Assembly: GCA_015499995.1 (NCBI GenBank)
Contig: JADNRV010000120.1
Location: 99,187 to 163,186 of the forward strand
Length of the DNA: 64,000 nt
Source: Flammula alnicola
Lineage: Eukaryota; Basidiomycota; Agaricomycetes; Agaricales; Strophariaceae
Direction: 5' to 3'
The notes under the pieces were generated by a model. That model was not told where the DNA came from. It did not search any database and saw only the letters and a list, made by a program, of their open reading frames with translations. The position numbers and the translations under genes are program-made. How positions within the stretch are numbered: position 1 is the first letter of the stretch; every line of letters begins with the position of its first letter. Shown here in pieces: positions 1-13,050 of the stretch.

Positions 1-494
1 CAAAATCGTACGTGGGTCATGGGTATATTGAGGGAATGTGGCAGGCTCTGTAACACTTTGTTATCTTTTGTTTGAAACTGAGTCTTCGAAAGGCGCCCTG
101 ACATGAAACTGAAATAGGATTCAACTTCTTGTCCATCCTGACGAAGCCTCAATAACAGTTTGGAATGTGTGCGAGAATCTTCCCTGCCATCCAACTGCCA
201 TCATTGTCCAAGAATGGTGGACATGAGGGAATACGATGCCGTCATGTCAAGTCTTGATCATGAAGATTGAGATGAGGGTGGGCGAAGGGTAACCGGAAGG
301 GCTGTGTGACCTTTCTGATCTGCTTGACAAGTGTTACAGCGAGAAAAGAAGACAAAGCCATACATATACATGTCAAGGCTCGAAACGCGACAGTCGCCGC
401 TGAAAACCTGCGGTTTCAATGATGGAGCAGTCACATACTTTACAAAGGCAATGTATCTATGACAAACCGGGGTACCCACGCGAGAAAATGGAGG

Positions 495-1211
495 CTATAC
501 TGAGAGATTCTCGGAGTCTGGTTGGGTGTCGGCGTTGTTCTTGTGCTGGAACCGCAGGCGTGCTTCCTCTGCGTGCAATTGTGCCATTGCTGTGTCTCGA
601 AAGGCCTGTATTGGGTGGAGATAACCCACGCGATGAAATATGTTTCGTCAATGGAACAGTGCGAAGAAGACAAGTAGGGGAGATTTCCAGAACATTCGTC
701 CGAGGTTGGCTGAGGTAAATGGAATAGACCCTGGTGCTTACCTGGGTGAACAGATATCCGGAAAGGACCCCACTGACTGGGGAAGTAATGGAGTAAAATC
801 ACTGGGTCTATTTGCAAAAAACTCGGAGACATGCTTACGAACGCCGCAGAAAAGGGCCGTGTTTCTCTTGAAACCAAAAAGGCGCGCTCCAATAAGGGCT
901 GTTCAAAGGAGACATATGCGGGCACCAACATAAAAAAAGATGACACGTTCATTTATTATTAGATTTCGTTATTTGAACGTGGTTAGAGGGTGCTTGCCTG
1001 ATGCCAATCCGGATGTAAGGCCAGCAAAAACGCCTTCCTTCCTCGCTTCCTGTGAGAATGGAAAGACATGTGAGTGATCCAACTTAGAGTGGCACTGCCA
1101 AAGTTTATGCTAGGTCCGAGGAGCACTCACAAGCGTCACGCGTTCAACCGCATCAGGAGGGAGTCCAGGAGGAGCACCATTTGCCATATCAAAACCCTCT
1201 GAGCCGCCCAT
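495..1211 (-). CDS. Small two-helix membrane protein, five exons
   Basis: I spliced five exons on the minus strand: 1131-1211, 998-1049, 839-898, 742-776 and 495-605. Together they give an uninterrupted protein of 112 residues. It starts MGGSEGFDM. Two glycine-spaced hydrophobic stretches follow (GLTSGLASALIGARLFGF, then GVLSGVLSGYLFTQAF), which suggests packed transmembrane helices of glycine-zipper type. The tail is charged and Gln/Glu-rich and ends DSENLSV. Intron 2 uses a GC donor (G|GCAAGC); the others are GT-AG. The gene diverges from the SPO22-like gene, with 465 bp between start codons. I do not recognise the family; a small mitochondrial or ER membrane protein is a guess. Confidence in the gene model is good because every junction keeps frame. 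Confidence 0.7.
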
Positions 1212-1676
1212 GTCGAGACTTTTACGTCGGATTCGTTTGCTTTAGTTTAGCCGTGCAGGTTTGAAGGCTGTGCGGGAATAGACTAGTATGGCGAAGAAGA
1301 CGGTGATTGGGAGATTTGGGTCCGCCTCAGACTGCAATTCGTCTGGACTGGCAGGAGCAGAGCAACCAGGATAACGGGCAAAGGTTTGCAAGTCAAAGAG
1401 GGTTAACAATAACAGAGACACAAACATCCGATTTCAGCCACAAGCTAAAATCTAATCACGTGAATAGTCTCGCGTACCGTCACAGCTTGGCGCAGTTTGA
1501 CGTCACGCTTGGGTTTCTTTCTCGCGTCTCGACTCTGGCTTGAGGACGATAACGATTTTTGGGACGTGTCTTGGATTCATTCTATGTCGTCGCGAAAGAA
1601 GAAATCCGCAGAAGGCCTCCAAGGAATACATGCGTCCATCTTGGGTGCTTTTTGAAGTCTGGGTGTCATTTCGGAT
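1212..1676. other. Divergent intergenic region
   Basis: This stretch separates two divergent genes and must hold both promoters. I see no clear TATA box. An ATG at 1584 opens a 23-codon frame that ends in TGA and is in phase with the SPO22-like start at 1677. It is either a short upstream frame or a broken N-terminal extension. Confidence 0.4.
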
Positions 1677-4600
1677 ATGTGCGCTGAACTTTCTTCCTTC
1701 TGTTCAGAACGGCTCTCAAAAGTTAAACCATTGCTCGATGATCCTCACCATACAAACTGGTCATCTGTTGTTCAAGAACTTATTCAAGTCGCTTCTCAGG
1801 CCGAGTCTTTCACGGAACAGCGCCCGAAGTCAGGCAAGGCAACATGGAGCCATCTCGCAGATTCGCTAGATCAAGAAGGTCATATTTGCCTGGTGTCTCT
1901 GGATACTGGATATGTGTATGCTAAAGTCGCACTGAAGGCGTCAATCTTTGGAATATATCCGGCTTAATTCACAAGGGATTGGATGGGGAAGGCCATGCTC
2001 ATATCGCTGCTCGTACGTTCTCACTCTTTTCGAAACTAATATCTCCGATATCCTTTTGGTCATTGATTTTTGTTTATAAATTTAGTTCGACTTGCGGCAT
2101 TTCGCCTAGTTGAGGCAGGGCTAGAAACAAAGCCAGGCATAGAAAGTTAGTACTCCATGGCAATTTTTGTACATATATGCTAAGCATAGATCCTTTAAAG
2201 CTCTCGTCCATGTGCTTCAATTGGCGAGTAAAGCCGGGATGGCTCTCTGTGGTGTGTTGGTTGCTGCGGATTCGATAATATATCGGAAGACGTCTAAAGC
2301 CGCCTTTGCTCCTTCAGAAATTGGAAATAATGTTGAGGCGGCCAGCGTTTTGACAAGCGCGGCGAAGGTTATTCGTTTTATTTTTCCTCCGCTCCGCTCG
2401 TGGCTATCTCAACATTCATAGTTCGAAGAACAATTGAAAACTGCAAGTGATTCGGATGAGACACATCGACGGGCGATAGCCTGCGCTACGATTATGTACC
2501 ATTCTAGTAGAATGGAAGCGGTGCGTTTCTTCCCAAGTCACACGATGATCAAGGCTTGATCATTCTTACAGGCCTGGAAAGAGGGTAATCACACTGTGGC
2601 GGATTACATGTCACGGAAGATCACAGGTAGGTTGTTCTTGTTTCCTCCTTTCCCCCATTGAACATTCGTAAAGGAGCTAAATCACGTGTGATTAACCGCA
2701 GATGATCCCCACCGTCTCAGTATGGTTCCACCTCAAGCCGTAAGCCCTTTCATCCATGATAACATTCGTTCCCATTGGTTCACTAAGGGCTGTCTTAAAA
2801 CAGCGCGAACTTCTCGCCTACAAGCTCCATCAAATTGGTAAATCATTTTTGAAGGAGCCCACTTTACAGGACGGATCCAAACCTGCAGATGCGGTACAAT
2901 GGTTGCAACGAGCGTTCGCAATGGCAGATCAGCTAGAAGGTACAGCGGCCTCCGGCGTTGCGGAGCTAAAAGTACGCCAATTCAAATATGCTTAAAACAA
3001 GACCCCTTTGTAATCGAATCTTTTAGATATCAACCTTGAGAACAATGGGTCAGCTTCAAATTTATTCCAGCGCTGACAAGTATACTCTGTATTGACTTGT
3101 AGATCCTCTTTCACAGCTAGAGCGTATTTTCTGTCAGAAGCGTATGAGCGCGCAGAAAGTGTTCTTGATGAACTTATTCCGACCATAGACGCATCTCAAC
3201 ATCACGTAAGATGGCTCATGCCCCGCGGCTTATCTTACATTTCGTTAGCAAGGAGAATGACCTTTTTTTCCCATCAATCTAGGCAAGTTCCGAATATCAA
3301 GAACTTAGATGGCTGCGATTGGCTGTTCTGAAGAGAAGAAAGGCTGGTGATACTGCTCTCATCGATGGTAAGCTTTTCCAGATATTTTGGCTATTGCCCT
3401 CTTTTCGCTGAACCCTATTACAGCATTCAAATCTATTATCGATCACATGGAATTCTCGGAGGCCAATATCACAGAGTTCGGAGTTTCGTTCCCAACCGAG
3501 CCGGTATCGCTTAACATGTCATTCATGCAGTGTTTTGCAAGATCTAAGAACGCTAAGCCACCATCAGTAAGTCAAGCCCTACCCGATGATTAGACGAGAA
3601 TTAAACTCAGCGTGCGCGTGGCTGCAGCACACTTGTCACGGCTATCCATCAGCACTGTTTAGAGCGAGCCTTGCAACACGCGGCTGAACCGGACCACATC
3701 CACCGACTAATTCTGTCGTTGATCATTCATTCCTCAAAGGACGAAGATCACGCAAGGGCTATGAAGACACTTGACTCCACGTTCACAGGTACGTGACCCG
3801 TGGATCGAACTGGGAGCCTCGTTAGTTGCAACAAGTAACCGCATTGAGCTACTCTTCCCAGCCGTCTGCGTTGCGGACATAGGACTTCCAAGTGTACCTA
3901 CAACCGCCTGTCTCACGGTATGCACGCAATTTTTGGTTGTGACCCTCAAGTTGATATAAATTCTTTTTCTGGATTTTACTCAGCTGATATGGCAATATGG
4001 AGGTCGCCATTACAAAGCCAAGAAATGGTCGGAAGCGGCGGACTGGTATATGGCCGGTAGTCATAGCCTGTTCAGAATGCACAGTCCCTCGAGCGCGGCG
4101 AAGTGTTTCCGGAAAGCAGCGCTATGTCATATCGAACAAGGAGAATATGCAACGGCCTCCACGGTTATCCGCCGTTGTCCCACTAATGAAGCTCCAACCC
4201 ATTATGTCATTTTCCTTACTGCTGTTCATCAAGGTTCGTCGCCAATATTCGTATACTAGCGAAGTCGAAGCTAATAATATTTCTTGATTTTTTTTCGCGA
4301 TGGATTACCAATATAGGGCTGGAAAACGAAGGTATGTGACATTCTTTCCACATATAGCATATTTATGGTGTGAATCCCTCCTACTCGTAGCCATCCGGGC
4401 CATCCATGACATGGTGAAAGCTCCGGACTTCGACCGCAAGATGTTGTTATTAGCTACACAGATCTCTCACCAGTCGGAGATGAAAGGGATTCTTCTGGCT
4501 GTGCTGCAGAGTCTTCTCAAGACCCTGAAAATCGGCTCCAATGGGGAGGTCGTCATTGAAGCCATGACCCTCATACGATGCATCGTTAAACTTATCCTCA

Positions 4601-6446
4601 ATCTCCTCGTCGAACCCGCAGCAAACAAGTAATGGCCAGATCGCGTTTTTACCGCCGGTATCGCGCTAACCTCATTGTACATGCAGACCGGTCCTGGTTG
4701 ACAACGTGGTAAATCAATTCCGCACAGGTTAGTCTACCGTGTCCAGTCGCCTCTCGAGATCATGGGTTAACTCAGGGTCCTATCTAGCCCGGATTCTGAC
4801 AGAAGCAGCATCAACACAAAAGTTGGTATCTCTTGTTTTCAAGGACATCTCGTGGCTATGGAAGACCGCCTATAATTGCGCTGTTCAAGGATGTTCTGAG
4901 TGGGAAAATGCAGGGGAACAAATTTCAGAGTTATTCGGCATTGCGAGAGAGGTAATTACGTAGCGACATTCACTCTGACTTTCTTATGTTCTTTTCTGAC
5001 ATTACTGTAGTTGTTGGAAGCATGTTGCCATGCATCGCCAGTCGACCTTGACGCCGATCTATGTCTTCACTTGGCTAATTCATCCTTCGCCGCGGTCTCT
5101 GGCCAAGGTGCGTTTCTCACATTTATCTTGAATAATATAACCATTTCCCACGTCATATAATTCCGATTCTCAAGTTTTTTCCGCTCGGGAGGTTATTGCA
5201 GCGACCGGAACTATCGATGTGAGTACACTGATTTGAAATCGGTCATCTGCTTCTATTTATCTTTTTTCAGGAACCTCGTCTACTTGCCATCTCCACAGAT
5301 ATCAAGGCTGCGAAGGCCAAGGTTACAGATATCTGGAATAAACATGTTATTCAAGATGCCCATGATAACGAGCGCATTCAATATTTTCTCCATGCATTAC
5401 GAGTATTTCAAGCAGAATTCTCGGCCCAATTGAAGGACTGGAATCAATTGTCACAGGATGTGGATGTGCATTTCAGTTTCAAGATCACATACGTTATCGG
5501 GATAGCTAAGTCTCTGCTGTTTATAGGAAGTTGTTGATTCGGGACCATTGGCTGTCGGCACTTACGAAGCAATTGCTGATATATTGGTCCGTTCTCCGTG
5601 CTATTCTGCTAACATTAACTCAGGCGGTGCGAATAGTGGCTCGATCAAGCCTGCCCTGTGAACGGTACGCCAAATCTTTTATTCGCAGCGTCTTGGTTGA
5701 CCCTAGGCTTTGGTTAAAATCTTCGTCAGTGTTATATAAATGCTTGGAGGTAATGTCATTGCCTAACTTTGGATTGATAAGAGCTCATGGAACCTGACGG
5801 TCGGTTGATGACAACCTAGGCTATTCTGCGTGCCAGTCTGGAGCATAGTTCTCTTTCCGTCGAGAAATTCTCTCGCTGGTTACGGGCTATCTGTACCATC
5901 AGCCTTGCCCGAGACACCCCAGAAGACAGGTTGAAAGCTATTGGATACGTGGAACACGCACTCAGCGTGATGGAAGACCACAATGACAGTGATGAGGTCC
6001 GGAGTTCCCCGTTTCATGACCCTAGTTCATTGACCTGAGCTATCTTTTCGTATGGCACATAATGCGTGTCTCGACAATAGCCTTACCCCATGGATGAGCG
6101 GCAATGGCTGCTGGCGACGGCATACAACACTGGCACCGAGTGTCTCCAGTCTGTTCAAACTCTAACTAATGTCAGCTCCGTGCAACTTATTTCTTTCGTT
6201 GTTCGATCTTCATCCAGGGCCTCAATGCTAAACGAAGCCAAAAGATGGTTTGAAGCATCCACTGTCATCTGTCGCTTTGTACCCGAAGGCAAACAGCGCG
6301 CCGAGAAGGTGTGGAATGCACGCTTGCTACTAACGACTTTCGTGCTCTGTGGAGCCACTGACTGATTGATGATCACATATTTTCGAATTCTCAAGATCTC
6401 GGAAACTTACACCCACCTCCTATCTCGCTACAAGCCAAAGGCCTGA
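1677..6446 (+). CDS. SPO22: SPO22/ZIP4-like meiotic TPR protein, about 20 exons
   Basis: Many short exons join into a helical, TPR-like protein of roughly 800-900 residues. Landmarks in order are MCAELSSFCSERL, VNLWNISGLIHKGL, RELLAYKLHQIGKSFL, ARAYFLSEAYERAESVLDEL, KKWSEAADWYMAGSHSLF, SAAKCFRKAALCHIEQGEY, and a C-terminal NEAKRWFEASTVICRFVP. Order and spacing fit the SPO22/ZIP4 family. Family members are scaffolds of the ZMM group that couple synaptonemal-complex assembly to crossover formation on meiotic chromosomes. I start at 1677. An in-frame ATG at 1584 is separated from it by a TGA, so the true start is uncertain. The end (stop 6444-6446) follows a short last exon encoding ISETYTHLLSRYKPKA. 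Exact junctions in 3.5-3.8 kb and 5.45-5.7 kb were not all resolved. Confidence 0.75.
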
Positions 6447-9160
6447 GCCGAAGATATCCTTTTGGAGATGTTACCTCCGCAAAACTCCTTGTCGCTTTCT
6501 TATATGCTCCCAGGGCTACATCTCTGCTATTCCTTTTTCTTCGTTTTCTAGGCTATATTTACGTCTTCGAATCCTTTCTCTGGTCCTGATTTCAATCTGT
6601 CGCCGATCCCCTGTGTCCCTTAAGTGTCACTAGTCATCTTTGTAGCTGAATAAAGTCTCATCTTTTCTATGTTTCGAGCTCTCTTCATAGCCTTCTCTGT
6701 ACCGCCAGTACGAGCTGCTTCTCTCTTTTTCGAGCTCAACGGATGCCCAGGTTCTGCCTTGGTAATCTCATAGTTATTGTAATCTATACTCGCGGCGTGT
6801 TAACAGTTTATTTCTGAGATAGTTTGTTCCCCTTCATCTCCGCTATCAAGTACGCAGCCGGGTAAGCACGACGTGAGCCTCTCGGTTACTGTGCTGGTTC
6901 TTAAGGTGCCGCCCCTGCGAGCACATTGTTGCGCCGGTGAAGTCATTCATTCCTTCTAAGTCACAGTGTGCTAATGTGGCTATTTCAAAATCTCACCTGC
7001 GAAGTACATGGCTCGCGAACTTGGTTACACATCCTTGCAGGTAATACCGCCCGGTACTATCTCCTTGAACCCCGTTTGCAGTTAATGCGATTAAATCTGT
7101 ATTGGGGGTGCTGTTGTTCGAATATGCCACGAGCTACAAACCCAGCATGGTTACACTTGAATATGTGCCACTGAACATCATTCATCGTCCTTGAAATATT
7201 ACTTTTCATGGCACCTCTTTCAAATCACTCATTCAGCTCGAGACAGACTGCGCATCCGGATCACCCCTTTGTTGCACAGTTCGTCTACATAGAACGTCGG
7301 TTTTCACAGAGCCGTATGCAAATGTCATGAGCTGGTGTTCTGTAGAGACGTCTACACAGAAAGAGAAAGGATATATTTATTTAAATACGAGGTCCCTGGG
7401 CGGACGCATGGATGGGCACTTCATAAATATTGGACGCTCGTAAGTAGTATATGTACAAAGAGCGAAACCGCTCTGGCCACGCTGGCCAGGCTTTCGACGT
7501 TGTTCTATATATGACACAAGTACACGCTTCTGTCATTTCGAATAGACGACGCCCCTTAACCGTGACCCAAGTCTGCAAACAAGTCTCCTCGTAATTAGGG
7601 GACGGATCCGTTTCAAGCATTTGTATCCCGACGGACTGTCGTGGTTAGCTGGTTCGAGAAGAGATAAACCCTCGGACTATCCCCCGCAAATGACATACAT
7701 CCGGTGACTTGTACCCTTGGCGGTTCAACTTGGCTATGGCCCTCCACCTGCAGATGCTAAATAGCATCTGTGGGTGCGCCACAGTCATGCTCACGGAAAG
7801 TGTACTAGATATCGATTTTCTGATCTTCTTGCCCGCAAATACCCTGGCCCATAGATGTGATGCTTGAGTCAAACGATACCCATTCAGGAAATCAAGAAGC
7901 ACATCGGAGGTGTGCCCATAGACATGACAGCGCGTTACAACGATAGCATATCAGCATGAACAAATATTCCAAAAGAGCTACGTGTGAATGGTTAATTTTA
8001 AACAATGTTATCAGTCATATGCACCTCTGTGAATGAATGGTGTGTATGCGTGTAGGGCGGCAGGTACGAGTGAACGGAAAGGACCCGGTCAAAGAATGCT
8101 CTCCCTAGTCGATCACAGGAGAGCAGTCAGCGTGTAAAGGATTGAGCAGTGGCGGTATCGACACCGGACCACCGAGACCTTCATTTTCTTTCATCCGGAT
8201 ATGTGAAAAGGGTTACGTAGATGGTAGCTTTTGAGAATGGGGATGCCTATACTTGGTCGACAGTCGAAGGTTCAGAAACAGGGTTCGTGTGGTTAACGAA
8301 GTCCAATAGCTCTACGCCGGGTATACCACAGGGAAGGCTTTACATCGGTGCTGATTCCAATTGGCGACTGGCATCCGTGGGTCGTTGCTAGTGCTTAGAG
8401 TACGGAGAGAAATAAGAAGGTGAGATGGCGGCCCGAGACCTGGTACCAGTACCGCCGAGGCAGCATTTGGAACAATGAGCAGCACGAAACAGAAATAGGT
8501 ATCCATTTCATGGCGGAGTAGGTTGTAATGGGGGGTTCATCACTACTATTTCTCCTAGGAAATGGTACAGAGACCGAGGCACTTTTTGGTCCAGTTATGG
8601 TGGAGTCGTGATTGTAAATCGTCCAGGACCTTATCGCAGTCATGCCACAGAACATGCATTCGAGTCGAAATTATGGATTCCATCACGAACGATCGTCAGA
8701 TACTAAGAAGACACGGGAAGCGACAACCAAGGTTGATAAGCACGTTCATGTACCTAGTGGCACCTGTACGAGTGATTAGCAGGACCTAAGCTATTGATCA
8801 AGTATATCTTGGTTTAAGAGAAGAAGATACTACGATATGTTGGGAGAGTCGGAAGCTGGACAGTGGACGTCATGGTGAAAGCTTTTGAAAACGCGACTCG
8901 GACTTGCGAGACCAAATCGTCGCGACCATGTATCCATCACGTGATTTAATTCCTGAAAATGAACTTGACCAACGTTCACGATTCTGAATCCCCTTCGTAT
9001 AATTCGTGTCTGACTTACTTAAATAATGGCCAAACATCCTCGCAAAATGATGAAGGCGACTATTTTGAAGATATCGACGAGGGAGGAGGTCCACGGATGG
9101 GCATCTCTTGGACTAGGGTGTTTGTTCTTTTTTTCTGCTTCATCTGGTAAATTCGAATAT
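6447..9160. other. Intergenic region, no assignable gene
   Basis: About 2.7 kb without a recognisable gene. The first part is pyrimidine-rich and fits 3' sequence of the SPO22-like gene. Short open frames on the minus strand at 7381-7620 and 7645-7902, and on the plus strand at 8959-9150, show no recognisable motif and no convincing splice partners. I cannot separate a short orphan gene from chance here. Confidence 0.4.
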
Positions 9161-9169
9161 TGACACTTT

Positions 9170-10860
9170 CTTTCTACCATTCCTAGCTATATTCTTTGTC
9201 GATGATGATTCAGGACAAAACCAGACAATCGATTTCGGTACCCCGCACACAAATGGACTGATCCAACCCACCACGCAGGACCCAAATGCCTCCGAAAGCT
9301 AAGGCAAGCCATTGACTCGGATGAACACGATATCACAGGCCGCGAATATGAGAGGCGGTTTCCCAGCCAGTTTGAGCAGATCAAACCCGAACCTGCTTAA
9401 GCGCAAAAAGCCCGTGGCAAGAAGGGCAAGACCAGACCAGCGGGCTCGGAGGACGACAGCGACGATGGAGACCAGAGAGGTATTGAGTAGAACAGAAATG
9501 GGTTGGTTTAGTCAACGACTGGAATCCTTTCGAAGGCAGGCTTGAAACGTCGTTCTACGCCATGGAGCCTTGGTCGTTGAGCATGTACACTCTGCATACC
9601 AGTCTTGGTGTTCCATTCGAAACCCGCGGTTCATGTGCTCTGTGTCGCTACAGCAGATCTCAAAGTATGGCTATTCAATGTGAGTTTGCTTCTTATTTTT
9701 TTTATTCTTTTCCTGATGTCGACGTATGGGGCCCTGGGGCGGCATTTTATTCCTTTCTTTACGTTCCCATTAACCTTCGAGGAAACGGTTTTACACTTTA
9801 ATCTATCAGATCGAACGATATCTTTCTCCTCTCTTAACGATGCTTCATGTACATTCCCTTCCTTTGCTCTCGAACTGAGGTTCCCTTTTCGACCCCCCAG
9901 TCTCTTTCTATGGCTCTCGTCCATTTTTCTACACATACGACCTCCAGCAAGGAACCAGCACTCTCCACCGCAGGGTTTCGGACGATCAGGGTTCGACGAC
10001 TCATCTGTTCTTTCATCCTCGACGCCTGCTGGCAACTCGAAATGGAGACGAAGATACCTCCAGCACGGGTGGTGAAGGCGGTGACGGAAACACAAAAGAC
10101 ATTCTGCACACTAGGCTATCGCCTATTTACCACTGAGTTGCTACTCGCCATTGCCGGCCGTGGTGGAAATGCGACTGGAAGAGCGGTGCCGGTCAAGTAA
10201 TCGGTTTCTTGCAGCGGAGGCGGTGATATCCGAGGCCTCTTGTGGCTTCCTTCTGGTGACTTGTGTGGTGTACTGGACAGCGAGGCTGCCACTGGAAATG
10301 ATAAGAAACATCTACCGCTGTACTGAGGGGTGAAGCGGAATTTATGGCCGGAACGTCGGTCAAGGGAGATTTGCGAGACCGCGGAAATCTAAAGGTGGAA
10401 GTTCTAAGATAGTATTCGCTGGTGGTGGAGGTGCAATTGGGTACATGGCTATCGGGTAACTCCTTTACTCATCCCCTCTTCTCTATACGAACTTTCCTTG
10501 AAGTTAGGGTGCATTTTTTCATTTCGATTCGCTAATGTCTTTTTAAAAAAATTTTAGGTCAAGTAGTGGTTCTGTGAATGCCTACGGTTCAGACTCCTTT
10601 GCTCTTCCACGACATTCAGAAAGCAGGAAGCGAGGGTACGTTCTCGTCAACTGCGGTGGGCATATTATGACACTGTCCCCTACACTGCGGTCTAACGACA
10701 ATGCCTAAACCCTTGCGATGGCTGGCACTATAAGAAAAAATTGATGCGTTTGGTACGCATGCCATATTCCTCCGAGTCTTAATATCTCAACGCTGGCGCC
10801 AGCAGCTCGCCTGCCCAAATGAAAACTGCTTCGTCAGTGTTTGATTAAAATCGTACACAA
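9170..10860 (+). pseudogene. UTP18: Decayed UTP18-like WD40 protein gene
   Basis: Pieces of one protein appear in the right order but in different frames with stops between them. They are LRKLRQAIDSDEHD and GREYERRFRSQFEQIKPEPAW (about 9290-9400), VLCVATADLKVWLFNV (about 9632-9680), SRPFFYTYDLQQGTSTLHRR (about 9913-9975), LLAIAGRGGN (from 10141), and SSGSVNAYGSDSFALPRHSES (10560-10625). This series matches UTP18, a WD40 subunit of the U3 snoRNP processome needed for 18S rRNA maturation. No frame spans the gene, and the region after 10200 needs several shifts even if introns are allowed. I read it as a relic copy, with the working UTP18 elsewhere. Its 3' end abuts the duplicated cassette at 10876, so the duplication breakpoint may have cut it. 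Confidence 0.65.
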
Positions 10861-11144
10861 CCTGGAGCCTGGAGAAGAGGGCAATGTTCTGAGGACTGGT
10901 GGATTCGCGATGAAATAATGATATCTCCAACTACGCTACTTATATCAGACTTGGCCTACTGAAATACGTGCATGCTCCTAATATCGTCCCCACTAATCTA
11001 TTGTATAAGTTATACATTTACACCATTCCCAAGGCGGACAAATCGTTACGCATCGGCAGCATCGCCCAAATCGCTGGATGCAAGGAGAACAGATGGGCGA
11101 AGGCTATAATCGCGTCTGCGCTGGCATCCCAAAGACACACCGAC

Positions 11145-11654
11145 TTACCCTATGACAACATCGGCGTCGACGCGCGTTTTACCATCTCTGCCATAAGAAA
11201 CCACCATCGCATTCGGAGCAAAGATCCTTCGAAGCTCGCCGCGCGTTTTCACTCGCTCCGGCACGCGAGCAAATTCATCTGGGATAGGAATGGCATCAAG
11301 ATCCTTTGAGGTGTAAGCGCGTTCGCACAGGTCTGCAAAGCAGCAGATAAATCTGTGCGTGCTATTGTCGCTATCGTGATAGCGTACAACGCTGGCGGGG
11401 TTCTGCGTTTCGGACTCGATGTCTTGCAGGAGAGCTTTGATAGGGTCAGGAGTATTCTGGGACTGGAAGATGTCCAAAGCATCGTTTCTAGCTCATAGCC
11501 ATAAAGACGACGGGGAAGCCACCCATTGTTTAAGTAGGAGACAAAGGGAATTTGATGTCTTACCGGAAGTCTTATGAGTTTCAAAGTGCGCGGAACGCTG
11601 TCCGTCAATTTACGGCATCTCCGGCATCCAAAGACTTCTAGTCGTCCGCGCCAT
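11145..11654 (-). pseudogene. Gene X, copy A, frameshifted
   Basis: This is the sister of the X copy at 16656-17176. The C-terminal frame is intact from FQSQNTPDPIKALLQDIES to DGKTRVDADVVIG. Relative to copy B, the region after the shared ATGGCG has lost 2 bases near 11645, and the stretch near 11500-11510 is shorter, so the upstream frame no longer joins. I do not recognise the family. The C-terminal half is polar and mixed-charge, with FICCFADL in the middle. Confidence 0.5.
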
Positions 11655-12202
11655 GACGTTACGACTTACTCCTCGCTGCCTTCCACTGCTAGCTCTACTA
11701 TCTAGTAGTATCATTGCCGAACGACGGATTATCTGAAACAGTCGAGGGACCCCATCATCGTAGGATCACAAGCTGGGGAGGATGAGAGCAACAGAGAAGA
11801 GGAGCCAGGAGGAAAACCAAAAGGTTCTGATTGGTTGAGAGCGAAGGATTCTTGCATGATAAGCTAGACACGAACGTGATTGAGAGGTTGAATGAAGGCG
11901 TGAAGGAATTCGTCAGGTCTCCTGAAGAGGGTTGGGAGGAGATGGGGACGGGATAATCATGTTGGGTTATTGTGCTATTCTAAGTCTTCGGCAACGGCAG
12001 TGAGAGCATTGATAACTACTAGGAGTCCATTCGAGAGTGTTAAGATGGAGGTTGAGGGGATGGAGAAGGGGTTTATATGCGTCGTCTTTCTCTTCTTTTT
12101 TAATACTCCCTTTCTCCTCTCCTTGGACGGAAACTTTTTTAATACCTATTGAACTTACTTACAGGATCGCCGAAAATTGTAGCACGACACAGGTTCGCTC
12201 AA

Positions 12203-12868
12203 TTACCAGTTACTGAAGTCTCTCCATCCCTGATCAAGCTTGACCTCTCCATCTTCGATATACAACCCTCCATCCATTGCCAGCTTCAAATTTTCCTTCG
12301 TCATGGTCACCCCGCTTCTCATGAAGCTCCCCATCAAGCCCTCCTCGATCGACTCCCCTTGAATATCGCACGCCACGGCATTCACCAGCGCAACGTCAAA
12401 TGTACAGCGCAGCGAGTGTATTTCTCCCGGAGCAGAATCTTGCGTGCCGACGAAAATACAACTGTCATCCTCTGCGCTCTCGCCGTCGAGCACCAGGAAG
12501 CAGTACGGCATATATCCTGTCAGGCATGGCTGGGTAATATTTGCGTTGAACCAATCGCCCACTTGCTGGAGAGTGTGTCCGAGGAAGGCGGTAGGCGATG
12601 AGGTGACAGGGGGAGAAGATCCCTTGGTGATGGTGGTGATATCTTTGCTATCGATGAAGACGATTATGTCGGATACGTTTGCATTGTCGTTTGGCTCATT
12701 AAATTCGGAAAGATATTCTTCCGTGCAATGTAAGAGGAGGTTTAGGGTCTATAGAGTAAAGATTAAGAAAATTAGCACTTTAAAGTGGACTAATGGTCGC
12801 ATTTGGCTTACGCTGGTGGGGATATCAGCGGTGCAGAACACTGGGCATCGAGCTTTTCCGTCGTCCAT
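12203..12868 (-). CDS. Family Y protein, copy A (200 aa, unknown function)
   Basis: Two exons, 12812-12868 and 12203-12748, are separated by a 63-nt GT-AG intron and encode 200 residues. Exon 1 gives MDDGKARCPVFCTADIPTS and exon 2 opens with TLNLLLHCTEEYLSEFNEP. The protein then runs through IIVFIDSKDITTITKGSS, LGHTLQQVGDWFNANITQP, YMPYCFLVLDGESAEDDSC, IHSLRCTFDVALVNAVACDI and a C-terminal VKLDQGWRDFSNW. There is no signal peptide or membrane segment, so it is probably cytosolic or nuclear. The alternating hydrophobic pattern suggests a compact alpha/beta fold. It diverges from the secreted gene Z at 13856. I do not recognise the family. The reading frame and intron are preserved in all five copies, which supports a real gene. 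Confidence 0.75.
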
Positions 12869-13050
12869 GGCGCCGAGAGGTGAAAAAATTGAATGTAACG
12901 AAGAAGAAAAAAAACCTGATCTTTTCTTGGGAACGGGTACAGATGGAGATCAATAATAAGGCGAGACGTGATCACTCTACTCACAGCCAGAACTCGATAA
13001 GTATCAGTGTTGGCATGTACTGCGGATATCCACAGGTATGTCCACACATA

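Noticed and set aside
440..952. A 170-codon minus-strand frame
   Set aside because: It reads through three introns of the small membrane-protein gene; the spliced model explains the region better.
7381..7902. Two adjacent minus-strand frames as a spliced gene
   Set aside because: No splice pair keeps frame and neither has a recognisable motif.
12203..12868. Assignment of Y to the DUF6924 group
   Set aside because: The spacing of some hydrophobic blocks looked similar, but I see no exact motif and could not test it.
12149..12956. Plus-strand frames of 150-170 codons opposite Y (also at 17666, 19815, 31002 and 41831)
   Set aside because: They are antisense shadows. They recur only because Y is duplicated, and they cross the Y intron.
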